Part shown: piece by piece, positions 1-5,378 of the stretch
How positions within the stretch are numbered: position 1 is the stretch's first letter
How the letters are laid out: every line of letters starts with the position of its first letter
Assembly: GCA_013042495.1 (NCBI GenBank)
Contig: JABDQB010000182.1
Location: 1-6,566, forward strand
Direction: 5' to 3'
DNA: 6,566 bases
Origin: Gemmatimonadota bacterium
GTDB taxonomy: Bacteria; Gemmatimonadota; Gemmatimonadetes; Palauibacterales; Palauibacteraceae
The notes under the pieces: model-generated
What the model was told of the DNA's origin: nothing
Seen by the model: the letters and a program-made list of their open reading frames with translations, nothing else
Database searches by the model: none
Position numbers and translations under genes: made by a program

Positions 1-54
1 GGGCCGCTTCGCATGGATCGCCTGGCTGCCGGGGTGCGGGCTTGACCGCGACCA

Positions 55-309
55 TCAGCCCTGGACGATGCTCACGATCTTCCGGCCGCCGCGCTGATCG
101 GCGAACTGAACCAGTCCGTCGGACAGCGCGAACAGCGTGTCGTCGTTACCGCGGCCGACGTTGCGGCCCGGGTGAATTCGCGTGCCCCGCTGTCGGACGA
201 TGATATGGCCGGCACGGACCCGCTCACCACCGTATTTCTTCACACCCAGGTACTTCGGGTTGCTGTCGCGTCCGTTTCGGCTCGAGCCGACACCCTTTTT
301 ATGCGCCAT
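55..309 (-). CDS. rpmA: 50S ribosomal protein L27
   Basis: The 84-residue product is a full-length bacterial L27, a large-subunit protein whose N-terminal tail reaches toward the peptidyl-transferase centre and helps position tRNA. The start MAHKKGVGSSRNGRDS matches the family's conserved N terminus, with Val at residue 7 where Gly is common. The core motifs GHIIVRQRGTRIHPG and VGRGNDDTLFAL follow. There is no N-terminal extension of the cleaved type known in Firmicutes. The ATG lies two bases after the rplU stop, and a GAGG Shine-Dalgarno sits inside the rplU 3' end, so translation is probably coupled to rplU. Only 54 bases remain beyond the stop. They show no clear terminator, and the ATG at 12-14 is too close to the edge to judge as a next gene. 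Identification is secure from sequence alone. Confidence 0.97.
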   Translation of the reverse strand: MAHKKGVGSSRNGRDSNPKYLGVKKYGGERVRAGHIIVRQRGTRIHPGRNVGRGNDDTLFALSDGLVQFADQRGGRKIVSIVQG

Positions 310-311
310 GA

Positions 312-911
312 CTACGCCTCGCCACGATTCTTGATTGCCTTCTGAACGTCGCTCTTCAGGATCCGGCCTTCTTTACCGGTACCCTCCACCGTCGCGAGAT
401 CGAGTCCGGCCTCCTCCGCGAGCTCGCGGGCCGAATTCGTGATGTCGAACTCGGCGACCGGCGGCTTCTCCGCCGCGACCGGAGTCTCTTCGACGACAGC
501 GGCCACCTCGGTCTTCGCCTTCGCCTTCGGAGCCGCCTTCTTCGGCTTCGGCTTGGCAGCCTCCGTCTTGGGAGCCACTGACTTGCTCTTGCCGAAATCG
601 ATATCCAGGACGCGCACTTCCGTGAAGCCCTGGCGATGTCCCTGTTTGCGGCGGTAGCCCTTACGCTTCTTCATCTTGTAGACGATGATCTTGTCGTCCC
701 GTCCGTGGCGGATGACCTCGGCGGCCACCGCCGCCCCGTCCAGGGAAGGCCGACCGACGATGATCTGGTCGTCGCGCTCCGCGAGCAGCACGTGGTCGAA
801 CGTCACCCGGTCGCCAGGCTCGGCGTCGAGCGTGGGCATCCTGAGCGTGGCGTCGGGTTCGGCCCGCCACTGCTTTCCTTTGGCCTCGAATATCGCGTAC
901 ATCGTCTTCAT
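312..911 (-). CDS. rplU: 50S ribosomal protein L21 with C-terminal E3-binding-like domain
   Basis: Residues about 4-106 are ordinary L21, a large-subunit protein that binds 23S rRNA. They begin MYAIFEAKGKQW and contain the conserved basic motif KKRKGYRRKQGHRQ (81-94). Canonical L21 is about 103 residues, but this one has 199. Residues 108-155 are a low-complexity Lys/Ala/Pro then Glu/Val/Ala linker. Residues about 157-196 look like a peripheral subunit-binding (E3-binding) domain: SARELAEEAGLDL, then VEGTGKEGRILKSDV, the last being the domain's signature region. The start is uncertain. ATG at 909-911 gives MKTMYAI, while ATG at 900-902 gives MYAI, the family's usual N terminus, and neither has a good Shine-Dalgarno. 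A promoter lies just upstream and rpmA follows two bases after the stop. The L21 call is secure. The domain call is motif recognition by eye and its function is unknown. Confidence 0.95.
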   Translation of the reverse strand: MKTMYAIFEAKGKQWRAEPDATLRMPTLDAEPGDRVTFDHVLLAERDDQIIVGRPSLDGAAVAAEVIRHGRDDKIIVYKMKKRKGYRRKQGHRQGFTEVRVLDIDFGKSKSVAPKTEAAKPKPKKAAPKAKAKTEVAAVVEETPVAAEKPPVAEFDITNSARELAEEAGLDLATVEGTGKEGRILKSDVQKAIKNRGEA

Positions 912-947
912 CTTGATGCTAGGGTCTGTTCTGATCAGTAGCCCTTT

Positions 948-976
948 AAAGTAGAGGCAATTTCGGGTGGTGTCAA
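948..976 (-). promoter_or_regulatory. Sigma-70-type promoter for rplU-rpmA
   Basis: Read on the minus strand, a perfect TTGACA -35 box (971-976) is followed after exactly 17 bases by TACTTT (948-953), which keeps the first, second and last bases of the TATAAT consensus. Transcription would start near 941-944, giving a leader of roughly 30 bases before the rplU ATG. The -35 box lies 27 bases past the rng stop, inside the only gap between rng and rplU. A short palindrome, CTGATCAG (931-938), lies in the predicted leader. It was identified by eye; spacing and the exact -35 match are the main support. Confidence 0.7.
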
Positions 977-1003
977 TTTCAGCGAAGCAGGCTGCAGAGG
1001 TCC

Positions 1004-2542
1004 TCAGGCTACCGCGTATTTCCCTGTTACGTCCGTGTCGGCGGGCCCCGCGAGGAGCCTGTACTCGTCGTGCCCCATCAGCGGGTCGTCCCGGATATCG
1101 AGCTCGAGTTTCAACTCGGCCGAGATCCGCTTCAGTAAACGGGGTTCCTGTTCAAGGAGATACAGGGCCACCTCCGGATGCACTCGCAAGGTGAGGTCCC
1201 TCTTCTCGCCGGCCGACCGGGCCCGGCGAATGGCGCGCTCGAGCCGCCGGACCACAGTGTCGGGCGCCAGCACCCGGCCGGTGCCTTCACAGCTGGGACA
1301 GGGTTGGGTCGCCGTCTGGACCAGGCTGGGCCGGACTCTCTGCCGGCTCATCTCGAGGAGGCCGAGTTCGGAGATGGTGAACATCTTCGTGCGAGCCCGA
1401 TCGCGCCCCAGGTGGCTGCGCATCTCGTGTTGCACGCGCTCCCGGTTCTCCACCTCGTCCATGTCGATGAAATCGCAGACGATGATGCCGCCGATATCGC
1501 GGAGTCGCAGCTGCCGCGTGATCTCCGCTGCCGCCTCGATATTCGTCTTCAAGATGGTCTTCGCCGGGTCCTTCTTGCCGGTGTAGCGACCCGTGTTCAC
1601 GTCCACTGACACCAGCGCCTCGGTGTGCTCGATGACGATGTAGCCGCCCGACTTCAGGTCCACCCGGCGACGAAATGCGGCTCGAATGTCCTCCTCGACT
1701 CCGAACTCGTCGAAGATCGGGACGTCTCCCCGATAGAGCTTCACGCGATCCAGCAGCTCCGGACTCACCTGCCCCAGGTAGGACTTGATCTCCTGAGCCA
1801 GTTCTTCCGAATCGACAGTGAGCGAATCGACCTTCTCGCTGAACAGGTCCCGGATGATTCCCGAGGTGAGCGTCGCCTCGCGGTGCACCGATGCGGGAGC
1901 CTTCATCGACTCGACACGCCGCTGCACTTTTTCCCACGTTTTGCGCAGCGATTTGAACTCGGCCACGAGCGTCTTCTGGGTAAGCTCTTCGCCGACCGTC
2001 CGAATGATGATACCGCCATGGTCACGACCGATCGCCTCGCGGCCCATCTTACGAAGGCGCGCGCGCTCGTCTCGATCATCGATCTTCCGGCTGACCCCGA
2101 CGTGGTTCGAATCCGGCATGTAGACGATGAACCGGCCCGGGAGAGACGCCTGGGTCGTGACCCGGGGTCCCTTGGTGCCGATCGGCTCCTTCGTCACCTG
2201 AACCAGGAGCTCCTGGCCCCGCTCGATCACGTCCTGGATCGGGGGATACTTCCGGCCGCGTCGGTTTCCGTTCCGGCCGCCGTTCCCGCCCCCGTTCTCG
2301 TCGTCATCTTCCTCGACCTCCGAGACGTCGGAGACGTGGAGGAAGGCTGATTTCTCAGTCCCGATGTCGACGAAGGCGGCCTGGATGCCCGGAAGTACGG
2401 CTTCGACCCTGCCGAGGTATAGATCACCGACGATCCGGTCCTCGTCGGATTGCTCGTTCATGAGCTCGACGAGCCGTCCATCCTCGATGATGGCCACCCT
2501 GGACTCGCTGCCCAGGGCGTTGATCACGATCTCACGTCGCAT
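1004..2542 (-). CDS. rng: Ribonuclease G / RNase E catalytic-core family endoribonuclease
   Basis: This 512-residue product belongs to the RNase E/G family, cytoplasmic endoribonucleases that mature rRNA and start mRNA decay at single-stranded AU-rich sites. It begins MRREIVINALGSESRVAI, the typical N terminus. An S1 RNA-binding domain spans roughly 36-130 and is interrupted by an acidic, then Gly/Asn/Arg-rich insert at 76-99. The 5'-sensor/RNase H-like region follows. The DNase I-like catalytic region holds the two expected metal-binding Asp residues, D314 in SVDVNTGR and D357 in CDFIDM. The Zn-link CPSC is at 415-418, and the small domain runs to the end. Its length is close to E. coli RNase G, and it lacks the long degradosome scaffold of E. 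coli RNase E. Its place ahead of rplU-rpmA is a conserved arrangement. The Shine-Dalgarno is weak (GGGA about 16 bases upstream). RNase E-like naming is equally possible; the family is certain. Confidence 0.95.
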   Translation of the reverse strand: MRREIVINALGSESRVAIIEDGRLVELMNEQSDEDRIVGDLYLGRVEAVLPGIQAAFVDIGTEKSAFLHVSDVSEVEEDDDENGGGNGGRNGNRRGRKYPPIQDVIERGQELLVQVTKEPIGTKGPRVTTQASLPGRFIVYMPDSNHVGVSRKIDDRDERARLRKMGREAIGRDHGGIIIRTVGEELTQKTLVAEFKSLRKTWEKVQRRVESMKAPASVHREATLTSGIIRDLFSEKVDSLTVDSEELAQEIKSYLGQVSPELLDRVKLYRGDVPIFDEFGVEEDIRAAFRRRVDLKSGGYIVIEHTEALVSVDVNTGRYTGKKDPAKTILKTNIEAAAEITRQLRLRDIGGIIVCDFIDMDEVENRERVQHEMRSHLGRDRARTKMFTISELGLLEMSRQRVRPSLVQTATQPCPSCEGTGRVLAPDTVVRRLERAIRRARSAGEKRDLTLRVHPEVALYLLEQEPRLLKRISAELKLELDIRDDPLMGHDEYRLLAGPADTDVTGKYAVA

Positions 2543-2561
2543 TTTCTGCTATATCCCGTCT

Positions 2562-2579
2562 GCCCCGACCCGTCGGGGC
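2562..2579 (-). promoter_or_regulatory. Perfect stem-loop just upstream of rng
   Basis: GCCCCGAC at 2562-2569 is exactly complementary to GTCGGGGC at 2572-2579. In RNA this would most likely fold as a 7-bp stem with a 4-base loop. It ends 19 bases before the rng start codon, and no T-run follows it on the minus strand, so it does not look like a terminator. A second, smaller hairpin (CGGCG at 2616-2620 with CGCCG at 2624-2628) lies further upstream in the same gap. The E. coli rne mRNA is known to have a structured leader cut by its own product. A similar role here is only an inference. Confidence 0.5.
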
Positions 2580-2672
2580 GCAACCGCCGGCGCAGCAGCG
2601 CGAGCGGCTCAAGTCCGGCGCGACGCCGTCCGGTCACCCTCTGGGCCGGCGACGAAGCACTCGTAGATCCAT

Positions 2673-2716
2673 GTTTCATAAGGAAACGGGGCCGCGAACA
2701 GGTGCGCACGGCCCCG
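2673..2716 (-). terminator. Probable intrinsic terminator of the acyl-CoA dehydrogenase gene
   Basis: On the minus strand, an 8-bp perfect GC stem (2709-2716 paired with 2687-2694, loop of 14 bases) is followed at once by TTTCCTTATG, a T-rich though broken run. It starts 54 bases after the acyl-CoA dehydrogenase stop codon, a normal terminator position. A small second inverted repeat, GTTTC/GAAAC (2683-2687 and 2673-2677), covers the T-rich part. The T-run is short, so efficiency is uncertain. Confidence 0.5.
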
Positions 2717-2770
2717 GATCCTGCGCTTAATGTAGGGCGAAAGCGACCGGGCGGCCACCGAAGTCACGCG

Positions 2771-3988
2771 TCAGGACAAATCGTTCAGGAGCTCCCGGGC
2801 GATCACCATTCGCTGAATTTCGCTGGTGCCCTCGCCAATCTCGAGGATCTTCGCATCCCGCATCATCCGCTCGACCGGGTACTCCCTCGAATAACCGTAC
2901 CCGCCGTGCAGCTGAACCGCGTCGATCGTCGCGTCCATCGCCGCCTCCGACGCGAAAAGCTTGGCCATCGAGGCCTCCCGCTTGTGCGGCCGGCCCTCCT
3001 GCCTGAGGCGTGCCGCGTGGTACGTCATGAGGCGGGCGGCGTGAATCCGCGTGGCCATGTCGGCCAGCTTGAACTGTATGCCCTGGAAACGATTGATCTT
3101 CTTCCCGAACTGTACACGCTCATCCGTGTAACGCAGGGCCTGCTCCAGCGCCCCCTGGGCCAGGCCCACGGCATGCGCCGCGATCCCTACCCTTCCGCCA
3201 TCGAGGGTGTCCAGGAATACTCGGAAGCCGTCGTTCTCTTCTCCGAGGAGGTTCTCCGCCGGCACTTCCACGTTCTCGAGGATCAACTCCCGCGTGTCGG
3301 ACGCGTTCCAGCCCAGCTTCCGGAGCTTGTCGCCGGCCGAAAAGCCCGGCATCGGCTCGAGATCCGTGCTGTGCCCGAAGCCGACCTCGAGAGCCTTGTC
3401 GAGGTCGCACGTCTCCTTGGTCATGATGAAGGCGCTGACGCCCTTGTTTCCCTGCCCCGGATTCGTGACGGCAGCCACCACGAAGACCTCGCCCACGCCT
3501 CCATGCGTGATCCAGGTCTTCTGGCCATTCAGCACGTACCCATCACCCTGCTTGACGGCCGTCGTCAGCATTCCGCTGGCATCGGAACCCGATCCCGGTT
3601 CGGTCAGACCGAACCCGCCAATTACCTGTCCGCTGGCCAGGGGGGTTAGGTACCGGGTCTTCTGCGCTTCCGTTCCCCACCGGTAGATCGGCGTACCGCA
3701 CAGCGAGGTGTGGGCGCCCACGGCGATCGAGTGGCTGGCGTCTATACGGGCCAACTCCTCCGACACGATGACCGACGCCATCAGGTCCATTCCGGCCCCA
3801 CCGTACTCTTCCGGCCAGGGGATCCCGAAGAGGCCCAGCTCGGCCATCTTCGCCGTATTCGCCCACGGAAATTCCTCCCGGTCGTCGAGTCCGGCGGCCA
3901 CAGGCGCAATTTCCGCTTCCGCAAACTCGCGGACCATGTCTCTCAGCATCAGGTGATGGTCTTCGAGGTACAGGTCGAACGTGGTCAT
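2771..3988 (-). CDS. Acyl-CoA dehydrogenase
   Basis: The 405-residue product is an FAD-dependent acyl-CoA dehydrogenase, which makes the 2,3-double bond of an acyl-CoA thioester and passes electrons to electron-transfer flavoprotein. It acts in fatty-acid beta-oxidation or branched-chain amino-acid breakdown. Visible marks are the alpha-helical N-terminal domain, the FAD/substrate motif FGLTEPGSGSD (126-136), KTWITHG (157-163), RVQFGKKINRFQ (291-302), QLHGGYGYSREYPVERMMRD (359-378) and ILEIGEGTSEIQR (381-393). E386 is the likely catalytic base, at the position used by short- and medium-chain enzymes. About 20 extra residues (around 192-213) lie in the beta-domain before PGFSAG. The ATG at 3986-3988 was chosen because the family's N terminus begins there, with GGAAGGGA upstream. 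The same frame stays open to 4348, but that part overlaps the propeller gene and has no family match. Acyl chain specificity cannot be read from the sequence. Confidence 0.95.
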   Translation of the reverse strand: MTTFDLYLEDHHLMLRDMVREFAEAEIAPVAAGLDDREEFPWANTAKMAELGLFGIPWPEEYGGAGMDLMASVIVSEELARIDASHSIAVGAHTSLCGTPIYRWGTEAQKTRYLTPLASGQVIGGFGLTEPGSGSDASGMLTTAVKQGDGYVLNGQKTWITHGGVGEVFVVAAVTNPGQGNKGVSAFIMTKETCDLDKALEVGFGHSTDLEPMPGFSAGDKLRKLGWNASDTRELILENVEVPAENLLGEENDGFRVFLDTLDGGRVGIAAHAVGLAQGALEQALRYTDERVQFGKKINRFQGIQFKLADMATRIHAARLMTYHAARLRQEGRPHKREASMAKLFASEAAMDATIDAVQLHGGYGYSREYPVERMMRDAKILEIGEGTSEIQRMVIARELLNDLS

Positions 3989-4082
3989 CCAGGTCCCTTC
4001 CGTTCGGATGCGGCGGCGGCACGGGCCACCGCCAGAGGTGCAGAGAAGACACGGGCGACGCCCGCTGGACGCCGCCCGCAGT

Positions 4083-4111
4083 AAGGTAATCCGCCACCCG
4101 GCGACTGGAAA
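4083..4111 (-). promoter_or_regulatory. Possible weak promoter for the acyl-CoA dehydrogenase gene
   Basis: On the minus strand, TTTCCA (4106-4111, four of six -35 bases) and TACCTT (4083-4088, three of six -10 bases) are 17 bases apart in the 142-base gap before the acyl-CoA dehydrogenase. Transcription would start near 4076, leaving a leader of almost 90 bases that contains the inverted repeat CGGGCG/CGCCCG at 4052-4064. Matches this weak can occur by chance, so the call is tentative. Confidence 0.25.
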
Positions 4112-4130
4112 CGGGTCGCCCAGGGACGAG

Positions 4131-5300
4131 TCAGATCGAAGGGCGCTCGTACCTCTCCAGCCACTGGAACCCGAGCTCGTCCCGCCGGGTGACGTAGAGA
4201 GTCCCTTCCCCAAAGGCGCGAAGGGAGCTTCGGACCGGAATCGCCACGGAGGCAACCCGAGCACCCTCTCCATCGAACACATCCAGGACCGGAGATTCGC
4301 CCGCCGGCACGTGTCTCTCGACCCATACGTAGCCGGCCGGATCCACACGGACGGACTCGGGCGCGAACGGAGGCTTCACCTCCGGCCACTCGAAGCCATC
4401 GACGCCCGGCGCTCGTCCACCGCCGCGTCTCATGCGAGCGTTCATCCGCCCGTTTTCGTTCGAGACCATCATCATCATCCCGTTGGCGGCTATATCCTCA
4501 GCCCAGGCCTCCTTGTCGGCCGTCTTCACCGGTACGGGGTCCAACGTAACCGGAGAGCCAGAGACGACCGAGCCGTCCGGCCGCACCCAGTCCACGTGAT
4601 AGTCGCCGGCGCGAACCACCGCGACGGAGCCATCGGGTCCGACCGACCATCCGTCTTCCGGACTCAGGGGAACCGGCCTGACCTCCTGCCGTATTTCGTT
4701 TGCGCCGCCGGACGTGCGCTCGGTGACATCCCTCAGCTTGACCCGAACCACGGGCTCTGCCTCGACCTCCGAGTCGGACCGCCACCGAACGATGTCGGCC
4801 GAATCGCGGATCATGCCGTCACCCCTGGGCTCGTAGTACAGATATCCGGCGCCGTCTACGCCCTCCGGAATGATGATCTGAAGTCCCATCGCCTCCTGCT
4901 GCACGACGGGCACCGTGCGCCCGAACTCATAGTCCGACCCGATGACGGTCATGCGGCCGTTGCCGAGATCCACCATCAGCGTCGAGTCACCTGGCCAGGC
5001 GAACAGGGCATCCGGCTGCCGGTACTCGTCAGGTCCCTGGCCCTTTCGCGAAATCGTCTCGGCCCCCTGGAGCTCGGGATCCAGCACGTAGAGCTTCTCC
5101 TCCAGCGCGTCGGACACGAGTACACGGCCGTCTTCCAGTTCACGAATGCCGCCGATCAGACTGAACGGCTCGGCGTACGCCGTGGCGGGGTCTTCGAGCG
5201 AAGTCACTTCCTGGCTGATGGCCGCCGCCGGACTGACCAGTGCGGCCACTTCCGCTGCCAGGGCAACGGCTGCCCACCGTCCACACCGACACTGCTTCAT
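4131..5300 (-). CDS. Secreted six-bladed beta-propeller protein, function unknown
   Basis: This 389-residue protein opens with an apparent signal peptide: a short basic segment containing two Cys (C4, C6), a hydrophobic Ala/Val/Leu stretch (about 10-27), and a likely signal peptidase I site after AAA at 25-27. It is therefore probably periplasmic or exported. The mature part has repeated short beta-type segments with D/N-G turns (for example EDGRVLVSD, GPDGSVAVV, DPAGYVWVERH). It also has GQGPDEYRQPDAL (87-99), resembling the GxGPGEF-type motif of the six-bladed propeller proteins common in Gemmatimonadota and Bacteroidota. Four Met in a row (275-278) start a Met- and Arg-rich loop. The start is well supported by GGAGGAG ending five bases before the ATG. 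It lies 78 bases after recQ. No catalytic residues are recognisable; ligand binding or a structural role is possible. The fold assignment is moderately confident. Confidence 0.8.
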   Translation of the reverse strand: MKQCRCGRWAAVALAAEVAALVSPAAAISQEVTSLEDPATAYAEPFSLIGGIRELEDGRVLVSDALEEKLYVLDPELQGAETISRKGQGPDEYRQPDALFAWPGDSTLMVDLGNGRMTVIGSDYEFGRTVPVVQQEAMGLQIIIPEGVDGAGYLYYEPRGDGMIRDSADIVRWRSDSEVEAEPVVRVKLRDVTERTSGGANEIRQEVRPVPLSPEDGWSVGPDGSVAVVRAGDYHVDWVRPDGSVVSGSPVTLDPVPVKTADKEAWAEDIAANGMMMMVSNENGRMNARMRRGGGRAPGVDGFEWPEVKPPFAPESVRVDPAGYVWVERHVPAGESPVLDVFDGEGARVASVAIPVRSSLRAFGEGTLYVTRRDELGFQWLERYERPSI

Positions 5301-5305
5301 GCGCT

Positions 5306-5312
5306 CTCCTCC
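5306..5312 (-). promoter_or_regulatory. Strong Shine-Dalgarno of the propeller gene
   Basis: On the minus strand, GGAGGAG ends five bases before the ATG at 5298-5300, the best ribosome-binding site in the window. It fixes the start of the signal-peptide-bearing protein. A GC hairpin (5318-5334) sits just upstream of it. Confidence 0.8.
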
Positions 5313-5317
5313 GTATT

Positions 5318-5334
5318 CGCCGCCGCGAGCGGCG
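5318..5334 (-). other. GC-rich hairpin between recQ and the propeller gene
   Basis: CGCCGC (5318-5323) and GCGGCG (5329-5334) form a 6-bp stem with a 5-base loop, 45 bases after the recQ stop and five bases upstream of the Shine-Dalgarno of the next gene. No T-run follows it on the minus strand, so an intrinsic terminator is not supported. It may slow read-through or simply reflect base composition. Confidence 0.35.
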
Positions 5335-5378
5335 TCACTCGATCCACTCCGGACATATCGTAGACGCGCGGCCGGCGG

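Noticed and set aside
1..14. ATG at 12-14 on the minus strand as the start of the gene after rpmA
   Set aside because: Only about four codons are visible, with no good ribosome-binding site and no match to the usual obgE start.
1625..2350. Plus-strand open frame of 241 codons inside rng
   Set aside because: It is fully antisense to the conserved RNase E/G coding sequence and has no family features.
2548..2553. TATAGC as a -10 box giving a leaderless rng transcript
   Set aside because: There is no matching -35 at 16-18 bases; that position is occupied by the GC hairpin.
4100..4120. GGCGAC/GTCGCC inverted repeat after the propeller stop as a terminator
   Set aside because: It is only a 6-bp stem with no T-run after it on the minus strand, and an overlapping alternative pairing exists.
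3989..4348. N-terminal extension of the acyl-CoA dehydrogenase to an upstream start at 4348
   Set aside because: The extra 120 residues overlap the 3' end of the propeller gene, look like random Arg/Gly/Ser-rich sequence, and the family N terminus begins at 3988 with its own Shine-Dalgarno.
2450..5363. Long open frames on the plus strand (2450-3649 and 3981-5363)
   Set aside because: They lie antisense to clearly identified genes, show no recognisable domain, and are rich in Arg, Pro and His as expected for GC-rich antisense frames.
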